In this document: positions 16,138-24,240 of the stretch, one piece after another | Layout of the letters: each line of letters begins with the position of its first letter | How positions within the stretch are numbered: the stretch's first letter is position 1 | Source: Gammaproteobacteria bacterium | Lineage (GTDB): Bacteria; Pseudomonadota; Gammaproteobacteria; GCA-001735895 | Assembly (NCBI GenBank): GCA_029862005.1 | Contig: JAOTYD010000035.1 | Coordinates: forward strand, 1 to 33,542 | DNA length: 33,542 nucleotides | Direction of reading: 5' to 3' | Made by a program: the position numbers and the translations under genes | Notes under the pieces: generated by a model | Seen by the model: only the letters and a program-made list of their open reading frames with translations | Told to the model about the DNA's origin: nothing | The model's database searches: none

Positions 16138-17295
16138 TCATATTTGTTGGCTTGCAATTAATCTCTGGATGACGTCCTCGAAATGACGTTCGTGCACGTT
16201 GGCATAGGCAAAGCGGATGAACTGTTCCTGGTCCTGGCCGAAATAACTTCCCGGCAGGCTGATGATTTCGTGATCCTGAATCAAGCGCTTGACGACATCC
16301 CGGGCCGGAGCGTCGAAAGGGTGCTGGATATAGGCGAAGTAGGCGCCGGCGCTGATCAGGCGGTAGTCCAGATCGGGATGCTCGAAGGCCTGTTTGATGG
16401 CGATGGCGCGTTGCGCCAGTTCATCTGATTTTTCCAGCTTCCAGGCGTGCAGATTATTGAGGCCGTAAAGTGCCGCAAGCTGGCCCGCATGCGGGGCACA
16501 GATCGCGGTGCAATCCTGGATCTTCTTGAGCTGCTCGAGTAATGCCTGGCTCGCCGCGACCGCGCCGGTACGAAATCCGGTCAGGCTGAATACCTTGGAA
16601 AAGCTATATAAATGAACCAGGGTATCGCGCCAGTCAGCACGCGAAAACAGGCGATGCGGCAACTGCTCGATATCGATGAAATCACGGTAAGTTTCATCCA
16701 TGATCAGCGCAAGTTCATGCTCGCGGGCGAGTTCGAAGAATTGATCAATACATTCGTGGCTGTAGATGGCACCGCTGGGATTATTCGGCGTCACCAGCAA
16801 GATCGCCCGGGTACGCTCGTTGATCAGTGAGCGAGCTTCCTGTGGATCGGGCATCGCGGTATCGGCGTTAAACGACAGGTAGCGTGGCACCACGGCGCGG
16901 GTTGTGAGCCACATCTGGTGATTGAAGTAACAGGGCAGCGGCACGATAACCTCGTCGCCGGACTGGCACAGGGTGTCCACGACCGAGCAAAACGCCTGGT
17001 TACAGCCCGCGGTAATGAGGATGTCATCGGCGATTACCGTGCCCTGGTAGCGTTCGCTGATATTACCCGCCAGGGCCTCACGCAAAGCCGGGATGCCGCG
17101 GATATCGGTGTAGGTAGCCCCTTCACCCGCCTTGATCGCCTCGGCGAGATAATCCCTGAGCGACTGCGGCGGCAGGTGCGCTGGAACCGCCTGGCACATG
17201 TCGATCAGCTTGTCGGACCCGGGAGTGGTTACCCAGGACCAGGCTTCGGCGATTGGTGCCGCGGCGCAATCGAGCACATTTGGATTGAAATTCAT
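16138..17295 (-). CDS. PLP-dependent aminotransferase, class I/II
   Basis: The protein has 385 residues. Fold-type I aminotransferase: YTDIRGIPALREALA (substrate-side loop), ITAGCNQAFCSVVDTL, LVTPNNPSGAIYS, LIMDETYRDF and the Schiff-base Lys in LYSFSKVFSLTGFRTGAV, with a C-terminal QFIRFAYANVHE carboxylate-binding Arg. The substrate cannot be told from sequence; aspartate/aromatic-type and arginine:pyruvate-type enzymes are candidates. It is upstream of the GFA gene and divergent from gloA, 107 bp apart. Confidence 0.85.
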   Translation of the reverse strand: MNFNPNVLDCAAAPIAEAWSWVTTPGSDKLIDMCQAVPAHLPPQSLRDYLAEAIKAGEGATYTDIRGIPALREALAGNISERYQGTVIADDILITAGCNQAFCSVVDTLCQSGDEVIVPLPCYFNHQMWLTTRAVVPRYLSFNADTAMPDPQEARSLINERTRAILLVTPNNPSGAIYSHECIDQFFELAREHELALIMDETYRDFIDIEQLPHRLFSRADWRDTLVHLYSFSKVFSLTGFRTGAVAASQALLEQLKKIQDCTAICAPHAGQLAALYGLNNLHAWKLEKSDELAQRAIAIKQAFEHPDLDYRLISAGAYFAYIQHPFDAPARDVVKRLIQDHEIISLPGSYFGQDQEQFIRFAYANVHERHFEDVIQRLIASQQI

Positions 17296-17402
17296 AGCAA
17301 TTACCGGGTCATTTGAACCGATGTTAGTGAATTCCTGCCTGCCTTACCAGCCTTGGGAAGCTATGACATAATACGCGGCGAATTTAACGCCGGGATACGT
17401 CG

Positions 17403-17843
17403 ATGAAATACTTACATACCATGGTGCGTGTGCACGATCTGGAGGCCTCGCTTGGATTCTACTGTGACCTGCTTGGCCTGGTTGAGACCGATCGCTATGA
17501 AAGCGAGGAAGGCCAGTTTACGCTGGTTTTTCTCGCGGCACCGGAGGACCTTGTACAGGCTAAGACCAAACGTGCGCCGCTGGTGGAGTTGACTTACAAC
17601 TGGGATGGAGAGGAATACCAGGGAGGCCGTAATTTCGGTCATCTGGCCTACGCCGTGGATGACGTATACGCCGTTTGCCAGAAAATGATGGACGCTGGAG
17701 TTACGATCAACGTTCCGCCCCGCGATGGTCACATGGCGTTCTTTCGTTCACCCGATAACATTTCGATCGAGTTGCTGCAAAAGGGTGAGCCGCTGGCGCC
17801 TGCCGAACCCTGGGCATCGATGCCGACCACCGGTGAATGGTAG
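17403..17843 (+). CDS. gloA: lactoylglutathione lyase-type glyoxalase I (VOC family)
   Basis: The protein has 146 residues. Glyoxalase I converts the methylglyoxal-glutathione adduct to S-lactoylglutathione in the cytoplasm. The four metal ligands typical of GloA are all visible: His5 (KYLHTMVRV), Glu in PLVELTYNW, His in NFGHLAYAV and Glu in SIELLQKG. The C-terminus is about ten residues longer than in E. coli GloA ([17 protein letters not shown]). A likely -10 sequence, CATAAT, lies at about 17365. The last codons overlap the SDR start by 7 bp. Confidence 0.87.
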   Translation: MKYLHTMVRVHDLEASLGFYCDLLGLVETDRYESEEGQFTLVFLAAPEDLVQAKTKRAPLVELTYNWDGEEYQGGRNFGHLAYAVDDVYAVCQKMMDAGVTINVPPRDGHMAFFRSPDNISIELLQKGEPLAPAEPWASMPTTGEW

Positions 17844-18619
17844 CCGTGGAGCGATATCTCGAGGGAAGGATCGCAATCATTACCGGCGGCTTTGCCGGAA
17901 TCGGTAAAGCGATTGCAATCGCACTGGCCGAACGCGGCGCCATCATCGCGGTTGGTGCACGGCGCCAACCCGAGGCTGCAATAGCGGAGCTCAAGGCCGC
18001 CAGCGATGCGTTGTTTTACCGGCAACTCGATGTCGCCGACGTCGATAGTGTTGAGGCGTTTGTCGACGCACTGGCAAGCAAACACGGCCATGCCGATATC
18101 CTGGTGAATTCAGCCGGTGTTACCGCGCATGAGCTGGTTTGTGGACACGATGAGCAATCCTGGCTCGACGTCATCGATATCAACCTGTCGGGCCCATTTC
18201 GGATGATACGTGCTTGCCTCCCGAAAATGATCGAACACCGCTGGGGCCGCATTATCAACATTGGCTCGACCGCGGCGACCACCGCGGTTGCCGATCATGC
18301 CGCTTACTGTGCATCCAAGTCGGGTCTATTGGGATTGAGCCGCGCGGTTGCGCTCGAGGGAGCGCCGCATGGTGTCAGTTCGGTTGTCATCAGTCCGACC
18401 TGGGTGCAAACCGAAATGTTCGATAACAGCATGGAAATCCAGGCGCGCAGGGCGGGGCACAGTGTCGATGCAGAAATCGGCAAACTCATTGCCGAACAGC
18501 CGCAGCAGCGCCTGGTGCAACCGCAGGAGCTCGGTGCACTGGCAGCCTTTCTGTGTCGCGATGAGGCACTTGGTATCACCATGGAAGACATCCAGCTCAA
18601 TGCGGGCGCACTGTGGTAG
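17837..18619 (+). CDS. short-chain dehydrogenase/reductase (FabG-like)
   Basis: The protein has 260 residues. Classical [11 protein letters not shown] (16-23), LVNSAGVT (Ser replaces the second Asn of NNAG), and catalytic Tyr157-x-x-x-Lys161 in [11 protein letters not shown]-terminal [32 protein letters not shown] follows the usual layout, although the final GxxxxVDGG motif is altered to [11 protein letters not shown]. The start overlaps gloA by 7 bp, so they are coupled; an alternative GTG lies at 17846. The substrate is unknown; the gloA context may hint at aldehyde or ketone handling. Confidence 0.85.
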   Translation: MVAVERYLEGRIAIITGGFAGIGKAIAIALAERGAIIAVGARRQPEAAIAELKAASDALFYRQLDVADVDSVEAFVDALASKHGHADILVNSAGVTAHELVCGHDEQSWLDVIDINLSGPFRMIRACLPKMIEHRWGRIINIGSTAATTAVADHAAYCASKSGLLGLSRAVALEGAPHGVSSVVISPTWVQTEMFDNSMEIQARRAGHSVDAEIGKLIAEQPQQRLVQPQELGALAAFLCRDEALGITMEDIQLNAGALW

Positions 18620-18628
18620 CATGACACC

Positions 18629-19072
18629 ATGTCGATTCTGAATTTACAGGCCAGCTACTTTTCGATTGCTAACCCGGTGCAGATGCTGGAGCGTAGCTTC
18701 AATGGGTTCCTGCATAATCAAGATGTACGCATTAACCAGCGTGAGGTGGATGTTTGCTGGACCGACCGTGCCGAGGCTGCGTTGCGGGCCAGCGATCGGC
18801 CGTTAATCGTCGAACTGCAGCTGTATTTTTCCTGCGTGGTTAAAAAGCGGGTGCTGTTCCACCGAAGCGCTGAATTCGATACCACGATAGTCAATGACAA
18901 GCTTGAACTTGCGTTTCGACCGATCGGGTCTGCGGTTTGTGACCCACGGGAATTTGCCCTCAATCATCCTGCGGGTACTGACCTGTCGCAGGGTGTCGCG
19001 CTGCGCATGGTTCCGAGACGTGTTGAAATCGATTTTCGTCGGGGCGCATGGACTGGCCAGTTTTACTATTGA
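18629..19072 (+). CDS. hypothetical protein
   Basis: The protein has 147 residues and starts 9 bp after the SDR stop, so it is likely the third gene of the gloA unit. No signal peptide or transmembrane segment is seen. The composition is that of a soluble alpha/beta protein, with a beta-rich stretch LIVELQLYFSCVVKKRVLFHR in the middle and a basic C-terminus MVPRRVEIDFRRGAW. Codon use matches the neighbours. No family is recognised and no ribosome site stands out. Confidence 0.7.
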   Translation: MSILNLQASYFSIANPVQMLERSFNGFLHNQDVRINQREVDVCWTDRAEAALRASDRPLIVELQLYFSCVVKKRVLFHRSAEFDTTIVNDKLELAFRPIGSAVCDPREFALNHPAGTDLSQGVALRMVPRRVEIDFRRGAWTGQFYY

Positions 19073-19132
19073 TTGATCAGGTCGTCGGCTCCAGGTAAAT
19101 CCCTGACAAGTCTGGTTCACCTCAACCGGCAA

Positions 19133-19555
19133 TTAAAAAGTGCTTTCGGGTCTGGAAAACTTTGCGTGAATCATACCGATAATTGCACCGCCAATGCCTT
19201 GTTCCAAAAGTGCCCAGGCGGGGTCGATCAACAGACTCTGGGCTGGAAATCGGTAAACGCCGTGCAGAACCAGGGCTTGGGGCAACAGCCATGCGATGCC
19301 CGCAACCATGCCGAACAGGAAGCCCGTCCGGATCGAGTATGACGGTTGGCTGACCACGCGCGGATATATCAGAGTCATGAGCAAGGCAAGCAGTGCATAG
19401 CCCAGTGCTATCAGCGCGAGGTTCGGGGATTCCAGCAGCATCTCAGGATCGATATTTTCACTGACGAACTGGTTGACTACCAGCCCGTTAAAAAGACCAG
19501 CCAGGACAAACATGACCAGGAAGGCTAACAGTAGCGAGATAATTTTGATTTTCAC
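19133..19555 (-). CDS. small integral membrane protein of unknown function
   Basis: The protein has 140 residues and about four hydrophobic segments: residues 5-26 (ISLLLAFLVMFVLAGLFNGL), 46-65 (LALIALGYALLALLMTLIYP), 78-97 (GFLFGMVAGIAWLLPQALVL) and 112-130 (AWALLEQGIGGAIIGMIHA). The start overlaps the upstream membrane-protein gene by 4 bp, so they should be made together and may interact. No family is assigned. It converges on the hypothetical gene ending at 19072. Confidence 0.8.
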   Translation of the reverse strand: MKIKIISLLLAFLVMFVLAGLFNGLVVNQFVSENIDPEMLLESPNLALIALGYALLALLMTLIYPRVVSQPSYSIRTGFLFGMVAGIAWLLPQALVLHGVYRFPAQSLLIDPAWALLEQGIGGAIIGMIHAKFSRPESTF

Positions 19556-20190
19556 GGATGTTTCCCCGGGGTGGCATTAAAGTTTTGATTTTGCAGCATG
19601 GCACTGATACCAACCGCGACCAGCGCTGCACCAAACACAGCCGCGGTAATGCGCGCCGCTTCGATTTCGCCAGCCGGGCTTAGGCCCACGCCAAAAGCGA
19701 TGGCCGACAGGATCAGAAAAATACCGAGATAGCCCGGGACTATTCGGGATCTTGTCCATGCCGCGCCCAGCAGTGCGTAGCCGACTACCGTCAGTAAGCC
19801 GGAAAGCGGGAATGCGAACGCAACCATACCCATGGCGTCGCCAGCACCGTGGTCGTTAATCACGGCCGGGTAGTTTGTTGCCAGGAAAGGGGCGATTAGT
19901 ATCTCGTAGTAGTCGAGTCCAAAAATCATCATCATGCCGATAAACAGCATGACGTATCCAATCAGCCCGAGTCGGCCGGCGCGCAGTGCCGTAACCGTGT
20001 AGAGGGCTGTCGTGCCCAACAGGCCGAGTACCAGGGAAACCGCGAACAGGATATGTATTAGTATCCAGGACGTCGAGGCAATCACATCCGGCGGCATATG
20101 GTGCGGGTGCGAGATATAGGAGTAACCAAGCGCGAGTCCGCTGATGATCATCAGCAGGCCACCTGCGCGAATGAACAGCAGTACCGTCAT
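19552..20190 (-). CDS. integral membrane protein of unknown function
   Basis: The protein has 212 residues with about six transmembrane segments spread over the whole length. The segment SYISHPHHMPPDVIASTSWILIH, a His/Pro-rich loop between the first two helices, could bind a metal or haem, but this is speculation. No domain is recognised. It is the first gene of a two-gene unit with the 140-residue membrane protein (4-bp overlap). Confidence 0.8.
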   Translation of the reverse strand: MTVLLFIRAGGLLMIISGLALGYSYISHPHHMPPDVIASTSWILIHILFAVSLVLGLLGTTALYTVTALRAGRLGLIGYVMLFIGMMMIFGLDYYEILIAPFLATNYPAVINDHGAGDAMGMVAFAFPLSGLLTVVGYALLGAAWTRSRIVPGYLGIFLILSAIAFGVGLSPAGEIEAARITAAVFGAALVAVGISAMLQNQNFNATPGKHP

Positions 20191-20319
20191 TTTCAGCCCC
20201 CGACCTGAAAGTCCACATTATAAGCCATCCCACTCTGATCGTCAGGCCGGCCGGATAATGCTGTTAACGGTGATACCCGGGTAACGCCTGTTGTATGCGG
20301 CAGCATTTTGGTTATATCT

Positions 20320-20339
20320 ATATTAGGATTAACTAATAT
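20320..20339. promoter_or_regulatory. palindromic operator-like site upstream of the DUF2892 gene
   Basis: ATATTAG (20320-20326), spacer GATTAA, CTAATAT (20333-20339): a perfect 7-bp inverted repeat, 44 nt before the start at 20384. A further AATCTAATTTAG lies just downstream. AT-rich palindromes of this kind are the usual targets of ArsR-family repressors, and DUF2892 genes are often under such repressors together with sulfur-transfer genes. No ArsR gene is in the window, so the regulator is unknown. Confidence 0.55.
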
Positions 20340-20383
20340 AAAGAAAATCTAATTTAGTATGAAGTTATTTGACGGAGAGTGAC

Positions 20384-20588
20384 ATGAGTATTGACCGTAT
20401 TGTAATGATGTTTGCCGGAACCGTGATACTTGTCAGCACCATAATTGTCTCAGTTACATCAGGTTTACTGGCTGTTTTTAACCGGGTTTGTCGGAGCGAA
20501 CCTGTTACAGGCGTCTTTCACCGGCTTTTGCCCGCTGGCCAGTATCCTAAAGTCACAGGGTATCAAACCGGGCCAGGCCTTTTCCTAG
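20384..20588 (+). pseudogene. DUF2892 (YgaP-type) small membrane protein, frameshifted
   Basis: The first frame begins MSIDRIVMMFAGTVILVS, the normal DUF2892 N-terminus, with ribosome site GGAG 7 nt before the ATG at 20384. The family sequence then continues in another frame, [11 protein letters not shown] followed by [20 protein letters not shown] and [16 protein letters not shown], ending at the TAG at 20586-20588. The join lies at 20438-20444, where seven bases (ACCATAA) replace the six expected, so a single-base insertion explains it. Read through, the product would be about 68 residues, the usual family size. The unshifted frame runs on to 20617 as junk. It could be a real pseudogene or an assembly error. 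Confidence 0.88.
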
Positions 20589-20620
20589 GTAAATCTGTTC
20601 CAGGCACAAATCGATAATCG

Positions 20621-20651
20621 CCGGGTCACCGCTATCGCGATACCCGGTGAC
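20621..20651. other. competing stem-loops between DUF2892 gene and comD
   Basis: GTCACCG (20625-20631) pairs perfectly with CGGTGAC (20645-20651), while CCGGGT (20621-20626) can instead pair with ACCCGG (20642-20647). The two stems exclude each other. There is no T run after them. Further on, TGCCAT-TT-ATGGCA (20680-20693) is a perfect 6-bp palindrome 46 bp before the comD start and may be an operator. No regulator can be named. Confidence 0.4.
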
Positions 20652-20739
20652 TACCCCCCAATTATCCCCTTCGCTCGGCTGCCATTTATGGCATCATGCG
20701 CCGCTAGTAATGAGAGAATAAGGTTCGGGGGAATTACAG

Positions 20740-21237
20740 GTGTCGGTAAATGAAACAATCGTTACGGATTTGATCAATAACGGGATCGAGTTTGTGACAA
20801 CAGTCCCCTGCAAGCAGCTGGCGGGCGTCATCGAGAAGGTCGATCAAAGCGACAAGATTTTTCATATACCGTCCAACAAGGAGGATGAGGGTATGGGGCT
20901 ATGCGCGGGTGCCTTCATGGGTGGAAAACGCTCTGCGATCATCATGCAGAATACGGCGATCGGCGTAACCATCAATACGCTGGCCACGTTGATCCAGTAT
21001 TACCATATCCCACTACCGATGCTGATCAGCTATCGCGGTGAGATCGGCGAACCGGTCGCCTGCCAGGTCGAAATGGCGGTACATACGAAGGCATTGCTGG
21101 CGCAACTGAGTATACCGACCTACCATTTTCACCATCCGGATGATGTGAATGAGCTGGACGCCATTCTCAAGCACTGTTTCATGTGCAAAAAGCCCGTTGC
21201 CATTTTGACCGATGCCAGTTTCTGGAAGGCGGCCTGA
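20740..21237 (+). CDS. comD: ThDP-dependent sulfopyruvate/phosphonopyruvate decarboxylase, alpha (PYR) subunit
   Basis: The protein has 165 residues and starts with GTG at 20740. It matches the N-terminal pyrimidine-binding half of ThDP enzymes in the ComD group: FVTTVPCKQLAGVIE, then SNKEDEGMGLCAGAFMGGKRSAIIMQ, with Glu48 in the place of the cofactor-activating Glu, and PMLISYRGEIGEPVACQVEM. In archaea ComDE decarboxylates sulfopyruvate to sulfoacetaldehyde for coenzyme M; in bacteria related pairs act in sulfolactate breakdown. Phosphonopyruvate decarboxylase is the close alternative. The beta-subunit gene begins 1 bp after the stop. No suyAB, xsc or pepM is in the window to settle the substrate. 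Confidence 0.82.
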   Translation: MSVNETIVTDLINNGIEFVTTVPCKQLAGVIEKVDQSDKIFHIPSNKEDEGMGLCAGAFMGGKRSAIIMQNTAIGVTINTLATLIQYYHIPLPMLISYRGEIGEPVACQVEMAVHTKALLAQLSIPTYHFHHPDDVNELDAILKHCFMCKKPVAILTDASFWKAA

Positions 21238-21238
21238 G

Positions 21239-21805
21239 ATGATTCGCAGCGAAGTATTAAAAATAATGATTCCCGTTATTTCCGATAAGCTGGTGATCTG
21301 CAATATCGGTTTGCCCAGCCAGGAACTACATCTGCTCGATGACCAGCCGAGCAATTTCTACATGCTCGGAACCATGGGGCTGGCATCGTCGATTGGGCTT
21401 GGCCTGGCCCTCGCGCAAAAAGACAAAGTCATTGCGATCGATGGGGACGGCTCGGTATTGACTAATTTCGGCACCCTGCCGACGATTGCCAACAACGTGG
21501 CGGATAATTTCATCCTCCTCATTATCGATAACGGCAGCTATGGCTCCACCGGGGATCAACCCACCTACGCGGGCGGCAAAACTTCACTGGCCGCGGTGGC
21601 GAAGGCCTGCGGTTGTGAAAATGTTATCGAGTGCCGGGCCGAGGAAACCGCGGCGATGCTGCAAGACGCACTGGACTCGAATAAAATGACGATCATTGTC
21701 TGCAAGTGCGAGTCGGGAAACATTCAGGTACCCGTCATCGATATGGACCCGGTCGTGATCAAGGACCGTTTCATGAAAGAGGTTCAAGTCAGAAACAATA
21801 ACTAA
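21239..21805 (+). CDS. comE: ThDP-dependent sulfopyruvate/phosphonopyruvate decarboxylase, beta (PP) subunit
   Basis: The protein has 188 residues from the ATG at 21239. It is the diphosphate-binding half: NFYMLGTMGLASSIGLGLALAQ, then AIDGDGSVLTNFGTL with the metal-binding GDG (69-71) and the closing DNGSYGSTGDQPT. Size and split match archaeal ComE. Alpha and beta must assemble to make one active site, and the 1-bp spacing suggests coupled translation. An upstream in-frame start at 21212 lies inside the alpha gene and is not conserved. Confidence 0.82.
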   Translation: MIRSEVLKIMIPVISDKLVICNIGLPSQELHLLDDQPSNFYMLGTMGLASSIGLGLALAQKDKVIAIDGDGSVLTNFGTLPTIANNVADNFILLIIDNGSYGSTGDQPTYAGGKTSLAAVAKACGCENVIECRAEETAAMLQDALDSNKMTIIVCKCESGNIQVPVIDMDPVVIKDRFMKEVQVRNNN

Positions 21806-22022
21806 TTGGTGAATACTTTTAACCTGCAGTATTCAATTGTTAGCGTCTAAAGCGGGCATTTGAAATCATGGATTGGCCGTCAGAGAACGCCATTTGCGGA
21901 CTCCAAAGTATCTAAAAAAGTCCGTTTCAAATTCCACCTGAAACCCGCAGCGCATTTTGCTACTAGTTATGTCGACATATATACTCAGGCCTTCCAACAA
22001 TAATTTTATGGAGGGTATCGAG

Positions 22023-22289
22023 ATGCATTTCATGGTTGTCTGGACTTTCAAGCCAGATCACACTAAGAGCGCGATAGCACGGTTTAATGAAACCGGAGGT
22101 GCGCCTCCTGACGGAGTCAAAATGGTTGCCAGATGGCACGATGTTTCCGGTTCGCGGGGCTTTGCAATTGCTGAGACGGATGATGCCGTCGCCGCGTCGA
22201 AATGGTGTCATGACTGGTCTGATCTATTATCGTTTGAAGTGATACCCGTTCTGAATGATGAACAGCTTGTCCAAGTTATCGGGCAATAA
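22023..22289 (+). CDS. DUF3303 family protein
   Basis: The protein has 88 residues from the ATG at 22023, which has GGAGGG 7 nt upstream and begins MHFMVVWTFKPD, the typical DUF3303 start. The family is a small ferredoxin-like (dimeric alpha/beta barrel) cytoplasmic protein of unknown role; the pattern R-W-H-x-x-x-G-x-x-G-F-A-I-x-E is seen in MVARWHDVSGSRGFAIAETDD. It is monocistronic. A longer frame from 21957 has no support. Confidence 0.85.
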   Translation: MHFMVVWTFKPDHTKSAIARFNETGGAPPDGVKMVARWHDVSGSRGFAIAETDDAVAASKWCHDWSDLLSFEVIPVLNDEQLVQVIGQ

Positions 22290-22307
22290 TGATAATTCCG
22301 ACTCATT

Positions 22308-22333
22308 GAGACCTTGGCTTGCACCAGGGTCTC
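22308..22333. terminator. stem-loop after the DUF3303 gene
   Basis: GAGACCTTGG (22308-22317), loop CTTGCA, CCAGGGTCTC (22324-22333): a 10-bp stem with one G-U pair, 18 nt after the DUF3303 stop. There is no T-run on either side, so it is a candidate 3'-end structure, not a canonical intrinsic terminator. Confidence 0.5.
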
Positions 22334-22454
22334 CACTCGGGATTCGAGTGCACGTTATCTCAATAACAGACACTCGTAATCGCGATATGGGCTTCTGAGA
22401 ACAGCCCTTAGCGGAGGCTCGATGAACCGTGCAATTCTTGAAAACTTTTTGACT

Positions 22455-23057
22455 TTAAATCAGTTCTAGCCCCTTATCTCGGATAAATTCGAGTAACATT
22501 CGCGCGGGTAAGTAATCGGGATCATAGCTGAGCGAACGCGTAAGGGACTGCTTGGCATCTGACACACGCCCTTGCATGAGTAGGACGCGGCCCAGGTTGA
22601 AATACGGGTACTGGTAACAGCAATAGCGTTTTGCCTCGATGGCCTTTTTCAACCAGGAAATTGCTTCTTCAGGTCGACCGAGGTCTATGAGGTATACACC
22701 AATGTCGTTGTACGGGTTTCCGTATTCAGGGTCAAGCTCAATAGCCATCTTGCATTCGGCGATAGCCTCCTCGATGCGGCCGAGCTCGCTGAATGACCAA
22801 CCGCGAAACGTGTAGGCTTCGGCAGTCGGGTACAAATCGATGGACTTGCTGAATAATTTAATTGCTTTCTCGTACTTGCCAATAGTGTGCAAGTAGTAAC
22901 CCTTCTTCCAGAGCAACTTAGCCTCTTGAGAGGACGCTGGCTTTTCAGACTCCCCGGCATAAAGCAGCGAGACAGTGCACATGCACATGAGTGCGAATGA
23001 GACCAGAATCTTTCGAGAACCATGACGCCAGTTCATATACATATAGATGAACCGCAA
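22455..23057 (-). CDS. secreted tetratricopeptide-repeat protein
   Basis: The protein has 200 residues. After a basic start, residues about 16-35 (KILVSFALMCMCTVSLLYAGE) form a signal peptide, so it is exported. Three to four TPR units follow from about residue 45: AKLLWKKGYYLHTIGKYEKAIKLFSK, AEAYTFRGWSFSELGRIEEAIAECKMAIELDP, GNPYNDIGVYLIDLGRPEEAISWLKKAIE and YFNLGRVLLMQGRVSDAKQSLTRSL. TPRs mediate protein contacts. The frame can start at TTG 23057 (GAGAGG 7 nt upstream) or at ATG 23042 or 23036; I give the TTG because of the ribosome site. Partners are unknown. Confidence 0.85.
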   Translation of the reverse strand: MRFIYMYMNWRHGSRKILVSFALMCMCTVSLLYAGESEKPASSQEAKLLWKKGYYLHTIGKYEKAIKLFSKSIDLYPTAEAYTFRGWSFSELGRIEEAIAECKMAIELDPEYGNPYNDIGVYLIDLGRPEEAISWLKKAIEAKRYCCYQYPYFNLGRVLLMQGRVSDAKQSLTRSLSYDPDYLPARMLLEFIRDKGLELI

Positions 23058-23433
23058 CCGGACACCTCTCCTTCATATTCGGATGAGAAGATTAGATCTT
23101 TTTAGCGGATATCATTGTATAACTGTCCGGCCTGGATTCAAACTGGAGGTCTCGTAAGAGACTAAATGAAGGCTCTGGGCGCGAAGTAATCCCGGAAAAC
23201 TCAATATTAAATATCGGTTGTGGGTTGAATTTCGCCCCTGTATTCGAGGTATTGAGGGTATGTTTTCCCCAAGTCAGACGCTCAAATGTGCCTGCTGGGT
23301 TGTGGGAATCGATCAGAATCGGACGTTTGCAATTTGGATACAGCGAGCATCATTTTCAGGCGCTTCGGCATATAATTAATCACGTTTAATAACCTTTCGA
23401 TACCGATTCTTAACTCAAGGGGGAGCTTGTAAG
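23058..23433. other. 376-bp gap with one dispersed-repeat copy
   Basis: No reading frame with coding character was found. The gap should hold divergent promoters for the TPR gene and the hypothetical gene at 23434. It also holds the most diverged copy of the dispersed repeat at 23261-23327, listed separately. Confidence 0.5.
23261..23327 (+). repeat. dispersed intergenic repeat, copy 1
   Basis: TGTTTTCCCCAAGTCAGACG, then CTCAAATG, and after a variable middle GGGAATCG and CAGAATCGGAC. It shares the order of blocks (TTTTCTCGTAAGGAGACGCT, variable part, CGGCCAGGAACGGACA) with six other copies up to 30.7 kb. It is the most diverged from the family and closest to copy 5. Confidence 0.55.
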
Positions 23434-24117
23434 ATGGAGAAAACTGTTCCATTTGCCAGTCATGAGGTTCGATGGTTTTTTAATGGGACGTCCGATCAAT
23501 ATGAGCCGCTAAGGCGTTGGTTTAAGACAGTAGCGCCCTTTCCAAAAAATCCGAGTGTTGGCCCACCAGTTTGGCAAGGTCGGCTTGATGATCAACCTGA
23601 CATCTATTTGATCATACCTGGCAGCATTGATATGGGAATTAAGTGGCGCGAGGGCGAACTGCAAATCAAGGGTTGTATAGCCTCACTCGGCACGCAGGTT
23701 TATTGCGGACGACACCAAGGCAATGTTGAACACTGGATGAAGTGGTCATATCCGAATATGCCGCAGACTTATAAGAACTTGTTTTTGATTGGACACGAGC
23801 AGGATTTGCAGACCATTGCGGTGAAAAAAGTTCGCGCGTTGCGTAAGATTCGCGTCAATACCATTACCGGCCAGCCAGAAGAAGTCGAATCGACCACCCA
23901 GATTGATCGTGGTCTCGGGATCGAGCTGACGGATCTGCAAATCAAAGGTAATACATACTGCTCGCTCGCAGTCGAAGCATTTCCCGATGACTCTGCAATG
24001 AGCAGCGCATTCACCGAGGTTGTCGAGGCTTTTCTTAGCGATCTGACTGATATTGATCTTGACGCTGCACATTCGAAGTCTTATCCCGCGTGGTTAGATA
24101 CCATTATCGGTCTCTGA
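23434..24117 (+). CDS. conserved hypothetical protein with CYTH-like pattern
   Basis: The protein has 227 residues, no signal peptide and no membrane segment. It begins SHEVRWFFNG after eight residues, then has IPGSIDMGIKWREGELQIKG (about 66-85), VEHWMKWSYPNM, IAVKKVRALRKIRVN and GIELTDLQIKGNTYCSLAVEAFPDD. Alternating charged beta-strands of the type E/R-x-W-F, W-R-E-G-x-L-x-I-K and a late I-E-L-T with a following A-V-E-A resemble CYTH (triphosphate-tunnel) proteins, though the ExExK signature is degenerate, so activity is doubtful. It lies 123 bp before a SixA-like phosphatase in the same direction. The fold assignment is inference. Confidence 0.7.
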   Translation: MEKTVPFASHEVRWFFNGTSDQYEPLRRWFKTVAPFPKNPSVGPPVWQGRLDDQPDIYLIIPGSIDMGIKWREGELQIKGCIASLGTQVYCGRHQGNVEHWMKWSYPNMPQTYKNLFLIGHEQDLQTIAVKKVRALRKIRVNTITGQPEEVESTTQIDRGLGIELTDLQIKGNTYCSLAVEAFPDDSAMSSAFTEVVEAFLSDLTDIDLDAAHSKSYPAWLDTIIGL

Positions 24118-24240
24118 CTTCAGGGATATATTTCATCACAATAAAAGGTTCGGTAGTGTTACCTTTAGGTGTTTCGGTACAGGATAAATGGCGCGGTTGG
24201 ATGGTCGCTATTCTGAATATATTATTATAAAGAGGCTAAG

